Below are positions 42,665 through 54,044 of a DNA stretch of 64,000 bases, one piece after another; within the stretch, counting starts at the first letter, position 1; each line of letters starts with the position of its first letter. The notes beneath the pieces were generated by a model. That model saw nothing but the letters and a program-made list of their open reading frames with translations, searched no databases and was not told the DNA's origin. Made by a program: the position numbers and the translations under genes. Origin of the DNA: Plantago ovata (lineage: Eukaryota; Streptophyta; Magnoliopsida; Lamiales; Plantaginaceae); assembly GCA_028274465.1 (NCBI GenBank), contig CM051458.1:20599566-20663565 (forward strand), read 5' to 3'.

Positions 42665-43500
42665 ATGAGTGGTCCGCAGGGTTCCGTAGGTTCAACAGCG
42701 TCGTATGAACACAATAAGAAAAGTCATTTGAAATGTTTGTTGCTTCTTGCATTCAGTGGCTGGATCGACTCTATTTCGATCATTGTGTGGTAAGTTCTCA
42801 ATCCTGAAGTTCTTTGTCGATTTTATTATTTCATTCGCTAATAACACTTTTTGTTTCGATTTAAGTATGGACTCATTCAGGACCGTGTTTGATTACGAAG
42901 GGTTTTATGAGAGCTTTGATCTTTCATCTATCTCTAACGAGCCATTAGCAACTCCTAATTTCTACTACATGATGCTAATTGTAAGTTTCATCTTTTGTTT
43001 TGATTTTTAATTTTGTACAATAATTGTTTAAACCTGTTGTCTAATGTTTTCTTCATTTTTTTCGTAGATCGATGTGTTTGCGTACCGTAACTTTCATAGG
43101 GTCGAACGCCTTCTAGGACATTCATAGGGTCGAACGCCTTCTAGGACATTTAACCGCTTCTAGACATCGAATGAACAGATATGCATCATGCATAGTTAGA
43201 ATGTTGAGTGATGAAGATGAAGTGCGACAACGAGGATTATGTCTCTTTAAAGAGATTGCAACGGTGCCTGGAGGATTGTTTTGTTTCAAGAAATTTAGAC
43301 AATATCTCTTAAAGTAGCTTTGTCAATTAAATCATGGTGTGTTTGCTTTGAATTTTAACATTCCGAAGTTTTGTTGTAAGGATCATATTGTTGGGGAGGG
43401 GGGATTAGATGACGGTTTGTGCCTTGATTGTTTGGTAGATCGTGAAGTTCTATGCTATAATCGTTCTAATGAGTTTCACGCGGCTATAGCTGAAATGTAA
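42665..43500 (+). pseudogene. F-box-like gene 1, broken by a 28-bp duplication
   Basis: Three exons: 42665-42789, 42866-42980, 43068-43500, with GT-AG introns at the same positions and phases as genes 2 and 3. Exon 1/2 corresponds to a divergent F-box (SGWIDSISI...). Exon 3 has the family blocks RYASCIVRML, LCLFKEIATVPGGLF and CLDCLVDREV (Cys pair). A perfect 28-bp tandem duplication at about 43096-43151 shifts the frame to a stop after ERLLGHS. A second stop follows the YLLK block. Family placement (F-box At2g35280-like) is from pattern memory. Confidence 0.7.
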
Positions 43501-43554
43501 TCTTGAGATTCATGTAATTTTCCAATTTCCAAATACAATTGATTCGTTTTCTGG

Positions 43555-43965
43555 ACATGATTTATTTTCGCCTCATGAACAATTGATTATTATTTCGATT
43601 AATGTCGTTTTTTGGGTTTATTCCATATACATATTCGTCTTTGAGTGTTCGAGCTCATGAATATTACATAGCTATATCTGAAATTTAATATATGGAATAT
43701 TGTTATGGTGGAATTTTTCCATAAGCTTTCATTCGTGTTTTAAATTTGGCTTCATTCGTGTTTTGAATTTTGCTTTGATCCGTAACTGTTTATTTCATCA
43801 TATAATGTGTTGTTATAAACATGATTCGTTTTATGATCATGATTTATTTTCGCCTCATGAACGATTGATTATTATTTCGATTAGTGTCGATTTTTTTTTT
43901 ATTCCATATACATATTCTTCTTTGTTTGTTCGATCTCTTGAGTTTTACATATCTTTTAAAATTTA
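43555..43965 (+). repeat. Direct duplication downstream of gene 1
   Basis: About 110 bp (GATTTATTTTCGCCTCATGAAC ... ATTCCATATACATATTC) occurs at about 43557-43660 and again at about 43843-43950. The rest of 43501-44254 is AT-rich with no gene seen. Confidence 0.65.
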
Positions 43966-44254
43966 CAGTCGGATGTTCATGAAGTTTACATATTCTGAAA
44001 ATTGACAATTGAAATTGGCTACGATTACGTCATACTTTAATTGTATGAGTTAAGAGAAAGAGTACCAAAATCTACAATCTGTGCCGTTTAAATACATTGC
44101 TATACATTTGTGCATTAAGAAAAGTTGGATTTGGAAGCATATTCATTGTCACGTTGCTATATGTTTAAATCAGTGGTTATTTTGTTTATGTTTTGTATTT
44201 AACAATAATCTCTTTTTAGAATCCGTCTTATGATTAAAAAAAAATACATAAGTA

Positions 44255-44330
44255 AAAGCTGTGGCCGGTGGGAATTGAAACCGAGTGGTGAGGATGATGA
44301 AGATCCTACATTCCATTCGACCACAACTTT
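44255..44330 (-). repeat. tRNA-like repeat R3 (divergent)
   Basis: Same boxes and arms as R1. Its middle folds better as an anticodon-like arm: AGGAT-CTTCATC-ATCCT on the minus strand, a 5-bp stem with a 7-base loop. Confidence 0.55.
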
Positions 44331-44841
44331 GTAATCGTTTATTGCTGATAACATTTGATACTGGTACTTGATTTACTATGCCTCTGTGTTTATTTCACTA
44401 CACGATTTATCATGATTATGGTATTAGTTCCGCATTCTTTCTAATTTTAAAACTCTCTAAATTTAAAGGATTTAGTTTGACTGAATGAGAGGTCAGTATC
44501 TTTGTAGAAATACGTTGGATTGCTTGAGATTTTGCATAATCAATTCAATTAACGTGCCAACTTATATACGGAAACGATATGAAAATCTCAAGCACCATAT
44601 TTTGTGCTTACCAAAACTTTCGAGCACCATATTTTTATACGGGATCTGTGATTTAATACATTTCATATCGTCTAACACTTTTACAATCTTAACCATATTT
44701 AGATTACAAAATTTGATTTAGCCAGACATTATATATAAACAGTTGGATTTTATTCTAATGAGAGTACCATATTTAGACTACTAACAATGTACTATAAAAT
44801 CGAAGTCAGTTTAATTGAAATCATCACTACATATTGCGAAA

Positions 44842-45694
44842 ATGAGGACTCCATTTGGTTTGGAGGCGGCTCAGTCGAATATTGAGAATCGAGTTCGAAT
44901 GTTCCGAAAATAATTGACGAGGGAACGTTTGAGCACATCATATTGATGTTGGTAATCACTCTCAAGAGTTACGTTTATGGTGGTGAAGTGCTCATTTGGT
45001 ATGAATAATATTTTGATTTCTTAGATTTTTTTTATTTTTAAATTATACGAATTTCTTATTATTGGATCTTGATGGAAATTTGTATTTATGTTAACTGCAG
45101 CATGAAAGCGTTCAAGATCATGTTTGGTATTGATCGATTTTATGAGGACCTTGACGTCTCTTCAATCCCAATTCATCCAATGGCATCGTTGGACACTTGC
45201 TATAGCATGCTCATAGTATGTATTTGGTTGATTACATATTTCTAGGGAAATATTTGAACAAATTTTATATTCAACTTCTTAACTATATTCTACAGGTTGA
45301 TGTGTTCGAGTACAAGATTTTTCGTAGGGTGCCTTATTTGCTTGAGATGCTGGAGAAGCATTCTCACAAGATGGCTGCCTATGCTTCGTGTATTTGTAGA
45401 ATGGTCGACCCGAATAGTGCAGTGAGGCAACAAGGCTTCACTGCCTTCAAAGAATTAGCGAGCAGTGGAGGATTGACGAGTATCAAGATGTGGCGACAGT
45501 CGCTATGCACTCAAATTTACAAGATACATGATGGAGTTTTCGAGAACAATTTTGATATTCCTTCGTTTTGTAGTAAAGAGTGGACAAACTGTGGTCACTA
45601 TAACGATACTACATGCTACGAATGCCTTGCTGACATTGAGATTCGAACATTCAATCGTTATTTCTATTTTCAGTCTTCTATTGAAGGCCTTTAG
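44842..45694 (+). CDS. F-box-like gene 2
   Basis: Exon 1 ends at 44998 (ATT TG/GTATGA), exon 2 is 45101-45215, exon 3 is 45296-45694. Intron positions and phases match genes 1 and 3. Exon 2-3 reads without a stop: FGIDRFYEDLDVSSI, then VDVFEYKIFRRVPYLLEML, KMAAYASCICRMV, a conserved GLTSIKMWRQSL block and CYECLADIEI (Cys pair). The proposed ATG at 44842 is one frame away from the conserved end of exon 1, so the N-terminus is shifted or the true start differs. It is probably an F-box protein of the At2g35280-like type, an SCF ligase adaptor. The substrate is unknown. Confidence 0.6.
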
Positions 45695-45767
45695 TTATGA
45701 AGTAATGATCTATGTAACCTTGAATGTTTTATTTTTATTTTCATTATCAAATCAGATTACATTATTA

Positions 45768-45768
45768 A

Positions 45769-45817
<49 letters not shown>
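45768..45817 (+). repeat. (TTA)n microsatellite
   Basis: About 16 uninterrupted ATT/TTA units just downstream of gene 2. No gene is seen in 45695-46150. Confidence 0.95.
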
Positions 45818-46252
45818 TTGCATAGAGTTTCGTAATAATCTAATTATTAGAAATTAGATAATGAATCGAATTATTATTATTTAGAACTGTTCGATTAAAG
45901 ATGAAAAGTCAGGTCTTTTGATATTCAAGAGGCACAACACTTGGATTAAATCTGTGAATGAGTGCATCTCTTTAAGTTAATGTTTGCAAATAAAAAGTCA
46001 CAACTATTGAAGAAGGTGCCTCTTCAGATTTGGTATCTTTCCTCCATCTATAAATAAGATACTACACAAAAACGTTTTTCATCATAGCAGAACACTAAAT
46101 TCGAAAATAAAATCAGAGTTGTACGAACTACTAACCAAAAGAATCGAAAGATGTCGCAAGTTTAGGCAGAAACCATTGTCATCCTTGGCAACAATGAAAT
46201 TAGTCACCACAGAGGTCTGGCGTGCTGCAAAACTATAAACATCAAGAGTCAA

Positions 46253-46654
46253 ATGAAGATGAAGATCAAGTTTGTGTGCAAGGAAGACGGGACAATAACA
46301 TGTACGATGAAACAGAAGAACATCCATCTCGATCAAGAGGAAGAGACAAAAATGTTGTGGATAAATGCTGCACAACCAATTGATGAGCCATCCATTGATT
46401 TCAAATCCTACATGAAAGAGAAGATCAAGGAGAATAATTCCAACGTGTTCATCCTATCCTCAACTGGTTCTGGATATGATCCTGGATTGATGAAAAAATA
46501 CATTGAGGCCATTGGTGGTACAGTCCATTTTCATAACAACATTGGGAATGAACCTGGTGGCTTTTGCGTCGCTACATCACGTGGTGCACTAAATGGCAAA
46601 GGAAAATCTGTTGAGGTGTCTGACTTTCGATTCACTTATGATCATACATACTGA
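46253..46654 (+). CDS. Unrecognised protein, 133 residues
   Basis: Begins MKMKIKFVCKEDGTITC and ends FRFTYDHTY with TGA. It has a Lys/Glu-rich first half and a Gly-rich second half (LSSTGSGYDPGLMKKYIEAIGG, GNEPGGFCVATSRGA). No signal peptide or membrane span. The same frame is open upstream to an ATG at 46151 except for one TAG at 46163-46165. The original start may be 46151 with a nonsense change, or the gene may truly start at 46253. AATAAA-like sequence lies near 46738. Codon use looks normal for a real gene. I do not recognise the family. Confidence 0.5.
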   Translation: MKMKIKFVCKEDGTITCTMKQKNIHLDQEEETKMLWINAAQPIDEPSIDFKSYMKEKIKENNSNVFILSSTGSGYDPGLMKKYIEAIGGTVHFHNNIGNEPGGFCVATSRGALNGKGKSVEVSDFRFTYDHTY

Positions 46655-46870
46655 ATCATGATCATAAGCCTCGACCCCAATGATTCTCAATGTTCTTCTT
46701 TGATTTGTATGGTTATATAGATTATGTAATGACAATATTAATAAACTTGTTTCAAATATTTTATCCTCTCGGTTCTACAAATACTTATATGCAGAATGCA
46801 AGTACCTGATGATTAATTTATTTGTGTTTTATGTGAGACAAATATTTGTTTTTAATTGAAGTAAGAAAAA
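46655..46870. other. 3' flank of the unknown ORF
   Basis: AT-rich, no gene seen. Probable polyadenylation region. Confidence 0.4.
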
Positions 46871-47761
46871 AATTAAAAACAGAATCGCAAAAGCTGTGGC
46901 CAGAGAGAATTGAACCCGGGTGGCATATACCATAATCATCACCACGTTCCACTCGGCCACAACTTTTCAATCATTCATTGTTGACAACATCAAGTATTGG
47001 TGTTCGATTTCATATTTTATGCTCTTAATTTTATGTATTAACGATTAAGTTATTTTCCGTAATAATTACTCTAGATTATTAATTATTAAATCAGTGATTA
47101 AACGAATAAATTATTTAACTGGAAAAAAAAACAACAAAGCTGTGACCAGAGGGATTTGAACGCGGGTGGCATATACCATGAACATCACCACATTCCGCTC
47201 GGCCACAACCTTTCAATCATTCATCGTTGACAACATCAAGTATTGGTGTTCGATTTCATATTTTATGCTTTTAATTTTATGTATTAACGATTAAGTTTTT
47301 TTCCGTAATAATTACTCTAGATTATTAATTATTAAATCAGTGATTAAACGAATAAATTATTTAACTGCAAAAAATAAAAAAAAGCTGTGGTCAAAGGGAT
47401 TTGAACCAGGGTGGCATATACCATGAACATCACCACATTCCGCTCGGCCACAGCTTTTCAATCGTTCATTGTTGACAACATCAAGTATTGGTGTTCGATT
47501 TGATATTTTATGCTTTTAATTTTATTTAGTAACAATTAAGTTTTTTCCGTAATAATTACTCTAGATTATTAATTATTAAGTCAGTCATATAATCGAATAA
47601 ATCATTTAATTGGAAAAAAAAAAAGCTGTGGCCATAGGGATTTGAACCAGGTGGCATATACCATGAACATCACCACATTCCGCTCGGCCACAGCTTTTCA
47701 ATCGTTCATTGTTGACAACATCAAGTATTGGTGTTTGATTTAATATTTTTGTTCGTAACAA
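46871..47761 (-). repeat. Tandem array of tRNA-like repeats R4-R7
   Basis: Units of about 240-246 bp with tRNA-like cores at 46889-46967, 47135-47212, 47381-47458 and 47621-47698. On the minus strand R7 reads AAAAGCTGTGGCC, an A-box-like TGGCCGAGCGG, about 30 bases, a B-box-like GGTTCAAATCC, then GGCCACAGCTTTT and a longer T run: a perfect 13-bp inverted repeat around both boxes. The spacer between cores (TTGACAACATCAAGTATTGG ... TAATAATTACTCTAGATTATTAATTATTAA) is conserved. Acceptor and T-stem geometry do not fit a working tRNA, since six extra bases lie after the B box. Confidence 0.75.
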
Positions 47762-48065
47762 AATCTTTAACTTATTTTGGTAAGTCTTAATTTTTATTGT
47801 CTTTCCTTTCTATCCATGCACGCCTCATCAATGCTGAAAATCAACATATATGGAGTGTTTAGATTTTTTGCTTAAATAATGTGGTAAGTAATTTTAAAAT
47901 TCAAACGAACAAAAATTATGGAATGATTTTTAAACCTTTTTAAGCCGTAAAAAATCTTATATATAGCTAGCAATCGGGGTGCTCTCCTTCGCTTTAGAAT
48001 CAGTGCTATATTTAATTCGACATTTTACAACCGATCCTATATTTATTTTTAATCGTTCAAGATTT
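47762..48065 (+). promoter_or_regulatory. Duplicated upstream region of gene 3
   Basis: 47750-47880 is nearly the same as 42410-42540 upstream of gene 1 (CATGCACGCCTCATCAATGCTG and flanks). It belongs to a duplicated gene-plus-promoter segment. A TATATATAG-like box lies near 47958. Confidence 0.5.
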
Positions 48066-48885
48066 ATGGAGGGTCCGGTTGGTTTCGTGGCGATGAAATC
48101 TGTTGAAGAAGAGAGGAAGATTCATTTGAAGTATTTATTGTTAATTGTGTTGGGTGGCTGGATCGATAGTATTTCAATCAAGATGTGGTGAGATTCATAG
48201 TATAATGAATTGTCTTATTCGTTACTTCTAATTTTAACGGTATGTGGTAATACTAATTAATCATTTCTTATTTTACGTAGCACGTGTTGTTTTGGGCGTA
48301 TGTTCAATAAGGGTTTCTACTATGTGAGGTTTGATCTTGCATCCGTCCGTAATGAAGAACTAGCAACTCCAGATTTCTACTACATGATGTTAATCGTAAG
48401 TGCCATTTTTTTTCATACCACTGTTTTAAATATTTATTTTCTAAACCTGTTTGTTAATATTATTGATTTTATATTGTAGATGGACTTTTTCCAGTATGAG
48501 ATCTTCCATAGGGTCGAAGAGTTGTTGCGAATACTAACCGAAGCATCACATCCAATGGCCAAATATTTGTCATGCATAGTTAAAATGTTGAATGGTGATG
48601 AACAAATTCGACAACATGGTTTATGTCTCTTCAAAGAGATTGCAACAATGCCAAGAGGGTTGTTCCGTTTGAAGATGCGTAGAAAATATTTATTAGGCCA
48701 GCTTCGCGATTTTAAATCGTGGTATGTTTGCTTTGGATTTCAATATTCCGAAATTTCGCAACGATGATCATATCGTGGGGATGGATGATATAGATGACGG
48801 CTTGTGTTTTAGTTGTTTGGCAGATCAGGAAGTATTATGCTATAGTCGTGCATATGAATTTCATACGGCTATAGATGAGATTTAA
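48066..48885 (+). CDS. F-box-like gene 3 with a one-base frameshift
   Basis: Exons 48066-48187, 48281-48395 and 48480-48885, GT-AG introns. Starts MEGPVGFVAMKSVEEERK. The exon 1/2 boundary lies inside the divergent F-box (SISIKMW/CTCCFGRMF), exactly as in genes 1 and 2. Exon 3 has FHRVEELLRIL, PMAKYLSCIVKML, LCLFKEIATMPRGLF and KMRRKYLLGQL. Near 48713-48716 it has one extra T compared with gene 1. In the listed frame it stops at 48767, whereas the other frame from 48721 matches genes 1 and 2 to TAA at 48885 (CFSCLADQEV). This may be a real mutation or a homopolymer error. Confidence 0.65.
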
Positions 48886-49301
48886 TTCATCGTATCGATG
48901 TATAACTCATTTTTTCTGGTATCGATTATCTACGATTATTATAGTTTCTTTTTCTTTTTTCTTTTTTCTTTCGTGTTTTGTGTTTTTATTTTTTTACCTT
49001 TATAAAACAGATTTGATGATATAATTTTGCCATAATATTTATTATTTCCACTTGATCTCATAGTGGTATATCTTGGTATGTATTTATAATACCAAAGTTT
49101 TGGTAATTCAGCAAATCGTGAAGTCAACAAATTATTTGTTTAAATTAGGAGTTAGATACATACCTAATATTGTATTGCATGATCATTACCTAATATACTC
49201 TATACATTACATTATAAATAGTCTTTGCTACTATCATAGTTTAGGAGCAATATATATTGAAACCGAATTTAGGAGCAATATATATTGAAACCGACGTCCA
49301 G
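48886..49301. other. Intergenic DNA with a short duplication
   Basis: AT-rich. A 26-bp direct repeat (TTTAGGAGCAATATATATTG ...) ends just before the ATG at 49302. No gene seen. Confidence 0.5.
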
Positions 49302-50014
49302 ATGGATGTTGACGTCTTAAAGTCCAAGAACAGGATCTGCAGGGCCATCCTTCATGTTCGTAAGCGCAAACAAATCACCCGTAAACATCATAGTCGGCTA
49401 TTATCTATTCCAATGGATTTGTTCAGAAAAATCATTCAACGTGTTGCTGTGGACTCATCAGAATCGATTGCTGTACTTCAGTTAACGTGAGAATTTATTA
49501 CATTCAACAAGCTATTTCGAATTGTTTGATTTTCATATAATTTCTTTTTATCGCATTGATTTATCTACAGTTGCAAACGTCTGAATAAACTATCAACAGA
49601 GCCCTTCGTTTACCGCTATATGAAGTTCGAGTTATTTCATTCAAAGAGTGTGTTATCATCCGAATTACTTCTCCATGCCAAGTGTCCTGTAAACATGGTA
49701 ACCCAGACCCAACTACAGACAGATACGCATTGGTAAGGTCCACTTACTAATTCCTGTCCAACATAAAAATTTTTTTCTTACATCATCACTAACACAAAAT
49801 TTCAATAAATATTGATGGCAGATAGATTACTTCTTCTATAAAAAAATAAAACGGCCCAACATTCCTTCAACGGGCAATGTTAGCCTGGTCATTGGAATCA
49901 ACCGGATTGGAGTTGTGTGTTTAAGATTTGGCAACATGCATGATCCACGAGTTAGGGAAGACGGAGAATCCGATAATGTGTGCATATGAAGGCACATGTA
50001 GTGACGGAAATATA
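49302..50014 (+). CDS. F-box protein gene 4, 5' part, cut by the gap
   Basis: ATG at 49302 (MDVDVLKSKNRICRA). Exon 1 is 49302-49486 and exon 2 starts at 49571. The junction gives LLSIPMDLFRKIIQRVAVDS, then a short stretch, then LTCKRLNKLSTEPFVYRYMK, a recognisable F-box with the intron directly before the Cys, the position used in genes 1-3. Exon 2 could end at 49732 (TTG/GTAAGG), but joining to the next AG (49821) gives a stop, so the gene may be broken or use another site. Later sequence (49870-50010) looks coding but shifts frame. The gap removes the rest. Confidence 0.6.
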
Positions 50015-50114
50015 NNNNNNNNNNNNNNNNNNNNNNNNNNNNNNNNNNNNNNNNNNNNNNNNNNNNNNNNNNNNNNNNNNNNNNNNNNNNNNNNNNNNNN
50101 NNNNNNNNNNNNNN
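50015..50114. other. Assembly gap (100 N)
   Basis: Exactly 100 N between gene 4 and the RT part of Copia copy 3. Confidence 0.99.
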
Positions 50115-51477
50115 ACACAAACAGCATACTGAATGTCAGGTCTACTTGCTGTTAAATACAACAAGGAACCAATGAGCTTCCTATACTTGTGTCTTCAACA
50201 CTTTGTCCTCTTTAGTATAGCCCAATTTGGTACCAACACTCATAGGGATCTTTTCAGGTTTTTCATCCTCTTTGATCCTAAACTTTATGAGCATTTCTTT
50301 CGCATACTTTGCTTGATTTATGAATATTCCATCTTTGAGTTGCTTGACTTGCAACCCTAGGAAATAATTCAATTTTCCCATCATACTCATTTCAAACTTA
50401 TTTGTCATGAGTTTGGCAAAATCATCACAAAGTGCTTGTCCTTAGATCCAAAATTATGTCATCCACATAAATTGAACTAAGATTAATTTACCATCATGGT
50501 TCATGGTAAAAAGAGTTTGTCAACTTCACCTTCTTGAAACCATTTTCCAGCAAGAACTTAGCTAAGGTATCATACCATGCTCTTGGTGCTTGCTTTAGAC
50601 CATATATACAGCTTTCTGAAGCTTATATACCATCTTGGTTTCTGAGGGAAGTTCAAAGCCAGGGGGTTGTTCTAGGTAGACTTCTTCAGCAAGTTCACCA
50701 TTTAGAATGCACTCTTAACATCCATTTGGTAAAATGAAGTCATTGTGAGCAGCAAAGGCCAAGAAAAGCCTAATTGCATCCAATCTTGCAACTGGAGCGT
50801 AAGACTCATCATAGTCCAATCCTTCAGTCTGACAGTAACCTTGAGCAACTAACGTGCTTTGTTCTTGTTACTTCACCAGACTCGCTCAGCTTGTTTCTGA
50901 ACACCCACTTTGTACCAATAGCTTTCTTATTTTGCAAGTGGCACAAGTTTCCAGACTTTGTTTCTTTCAAATTGATCCAATTCTTCTTGCATTGCCTTTA
51001 TCATTTCAGAGATGCTTCAAAGCTTCTTCTATGGTTTTAGGTTCAATTTCTGAAACAAAGCAAGAATAAAGATTCTACTTCTACGACAGTTGCTTCTTCA
51101 GCAAGTCCTTGAGTAGCTTTGGATCTAGTCACTTGGCGTTTATTAATATCGCCAATCATATCCGTAGAGGGATGATCTCTAATCCATTTATTAACAGGTT
51201 TCCTGTTTGTTGGATCAGGATATGTTTGCTCATCAGCATGTGACTCTTCAGTATGTACTTGTTCAGTACTACTGGGAATTTGTGTCTCTGCTGAGATTTG
51301 ATCGTCAGCAACTGCTTGCTCAGCATTGCTGGGTTGAGTATTTCATCAGCAGGCACTGGAGATTGCGTAATTTCAGCAACTTCCGGAGCAACCCGCATCT
51401 TTTGCTGGAAATCTTTGTCGTGAACTATATTTATCTTGTCATGACTCGGGGAGGAGAATCATTGTCAGAATCATCAT
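50115..51477 (-). pseudogene. pol: Copia reverse transcriptase part of pol
   Basis: In element order: an acidic/Ser-rich linker after integrase, frames with the RT start (51160 down to about 50480) including AVYGLKQAPRAWYD, the catalytic IYVDD at 50458-50469, FEMSMMGKLNYFLGLQV, and MLYLTASRPDIQYAV just before the gap. Stops and shifts interrupt the first half (near 51050, 50730 and 50520). It would copy element RNA into DNA. RNase H would follow in the gap. Confidence 0.85.
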
Positions 51478-52866
51478 TTAGTTCAATTGACTTGATTTCC
51501 TAGCATCAGATTCAGTTCTTTGCTCATGTATGATTAGCTTTTTCATACATTCTGATATTTCTTCTTCAGCAGGCACACCTTTGTCTTTTCGTAGAATACA
51601 ACACAGATTCTTCAATCTTTGTGCCTTTTTGTTGTAAACTCTGTAAGCTTTACTATGCAAGGAGTAGCCAAGAAATATCGCTTCGTCTGCCTTTGGTTGA
51701 AATGTTCTTAGGTATTCTCTACCATTGTTAAGAACGAAACACTTGCAACCAAATACTCTTAGATGAGTGATGTTAGGAGGTCTTCCAACAAACAATTCAT
51801 AAGGAGTTTTGTTGTATTCCTTAGTAATCAAACATCTATTCTGAGTATAGCAGGCGGTATTAATCGCTTCAACCCAGTAAGCCTCACTTATCTCAGTGTC
51901 AGCAAGCATTGTTCTTGCGGCTTCTTTCAGGGTACGATTCTTCCGTTCAGCAACACCATTTTGCTGTGGTGTCCTTACTGAGGATAACTGATGTTGAATA
52001 CCTTTGGAGGTACAATATTCAGTTATGTACTGGTTTACAAACTCAGTACCATGGTCTGTCCTTATGACTCTTACCTTGTCATTTTTCATGACTTCAAGCT
52101 TATTCAGCAAGTTAGGTATTTCAGTCTTAGTTTCAGATTTGTGCTTGATGAATACTACCCAAGTGAATCTTGAATAGTCATCTACCACGACTAGACCATA
52201 CTTCTTACCAGCATAGCTTGTTGAAGAAGATTCAAACAAGTCCATGTGCAAGAGTTGTAAGGGTTTTGTAGTTGACGGTACTGCCTTGTTCTTGAAAGAA
52301 GATTTAGTTTGCTTCCTTGCTGACATGCATTGCAAACACCATCCTTCTTAAAAGTAACCCTAGGTAATCCAACTACAAGTGCCTTTTTAGACAGCTTATT
52401 CAGCGTCTTGAAGTTTAGATGACTTGTTCGTTTATGCCATGACCATGCTTTTTCAGCAAGGCAATCATGATCTGAGACAAGGCATTTTTCAACGTTTGCT
52501 GAAGACCAATCAACGGTGTACAAGCCTCCTGATCTTCTTGTAATCATTATAACCTTTTTAGTCTCAAAATCTACAAGTTTACATTCATCACTTTTAATTC
52601 GATGAAGTATCCTTTGTCAGCAAATTGACTCATGCTGAAAAGGTTAACTTAAGATTTTTGACATAAAGAACTCCAGAAATGGTTATGCATCCCAACTTCA
52701 CATCACCATAGCCTTTTGTAGATCCGGAGTCTCCACCAGCAAACCTTATTGTTGGACCTTTAGACCACCGTCTATAGTTTATAAGGTTATTCTTGTTGCC
52801 TGTCATGTGCTTTCCACAACCACTATCAAAGTGCCAGATTGCATCGTTTGTCTCCGTGGCTGCAGT
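51478..52866 (-). pseudogene. pol: Copia protease and integrase part of pol
   Basis: Starts right after the 3' splice site at 52867. Protease FDSGCGKHMTG near 52820, zinc segment WHKRTSHLN...CNACQQG near 52440-52320. A 285-codon frame (51478-52335) then carries the integrase core: LHMDLF (Asp 1), RTDHGTEFVN (Asp 2), RTPQQNGVAERKNR (Glu), then LGYSLHSKAYRVYN. The D,D-35-E triad is complete. Frameshifts near 52315 and 52640 separate the protease from integrase frames. Confidence 0.88.
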
Positions 52867-54044
52867 CTGCACAATCAAGAGCAAACAAGTTAATTATCCA
52901 ATGATGGATGTCCATTAACATGTTCAAGAATGCGTCCAGTGGAAACCAAGTCTGAAGTTTTTCAACTTTGACTTGTTTTCTACTTGCTGAGGAACTAGGA
53001 GGTTTTGAGCTGAATGACTTTTGACTCGTGCTGGTCAAATCCACTTTCTGATGTGGTGTCTTGCTCTGTTGACCTTTTTGCTGAAAATACTTTTCAGTAA
53101 GTTCTTTTCTAGCAAGGTTCCTTCTAGTCCTAGCATTGGGAGTCTTTTCAGAACTCTTAGGCTTGGTTTTCTTCATCTCTTGAAGTATCTTTGCTGACTT
53201 TGCTTATACTCATGAAAGAGTTGACTTTGCTTGGTTTTGAAACCGAGTCCGCTCTTTGGAGAATGCTGAGCTTTAGCTTCAGCAACCTTACTTGATTCAG
53301 GTTTGTCAGCAAAGGACTTCTGATTACTTTTGGTAATCTTGCCTTTAGACTTAACAACTTACTTGTCAGCAATTTGTTTGGCGGAATGCTTCACGGCATT
53401 CTTTTTCTTTCCAGTTTGCTTCTCAGCAACCTGTTTTCCTTTTAAAGTCTTGTTACTTTGAGTAGCAACAGCGGGCTTATGGTCATAGGTACTTGATTGC
53501 ATGTTTCAGCAACCTTAGTTTGACCAAACTGATAGATTGTTGGTGGACTACTATCAGTAGCACGTACAAAGGAGATAGGTGATTTATATTTTCTCAAGAT
53601 TTCTACGTTATCACCTTCACACGTTGCTCCTAAACCTTCCTTCTGAGATGGATCTCTCAAATAAGAGTTTAGTTCAGTCAGCGTATTACTTGCTTCCACA
53701 TAGGATTTGAAATTGATTTTCATCTTTTTCATTTCTTGGATTTCAGCAAGTAACTTTAGAATTGAGGACTGATACTCTTCTAATTCTAATGCCATTTGAG
53801 AATTTTTCTCAGCAGCCTCAGCAATCAACTTCTTAAGACGCCTTATTTCAGCATCCTTTTCTTCTGTTTCTTCTTTCAGCAAAACATACTTTTCAGTAGT
53901 TTGCTTGGTCAGAGTTTCAGCAAGTTGAAGTTTTTCTTGCTGTTTGCTGAGAGTTTTCTCAAATCTTTCGATTTCTCCTTGAATCTTGTCAAGGTCAATC
54001 TCGTCTTCACTTTCTGAATCTGAGTCAGAGGTAGAATTATTTAC
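52867..54044 (-). other. Retained intron/Gag-extension segment, copy 3
   Basis: 1178 bp, starting GTAAATAA after GGTCAG and ending TTGTGCAG, the same boundaries as in copy 1 (5005-6177) and absent from copy 2. The frame inside encodes a coiled coil (EEKDAEIRRLKKL, NSQMALELEEYQSS) and a Lys/Ser-rich tail, with the stop at 52890-52892, 23 bases before the 3' end of the segment. Confidence 0.75.

Noticed and set aside
46889..46967. Functional tRNA gene
   Set aside because: A- and B-box-like motifs fit, but the T-stem pairs badly, six extra bases follow the B box and no standard acceptor of 7 bp can be drawn; better called tRNA-like repeat.
42000..47761. CRISPR-like or bacterial repeat array
   Set aside because: Repeats are about 245 bp with conserved spacers in a plant context; nothing fits CRISPR.
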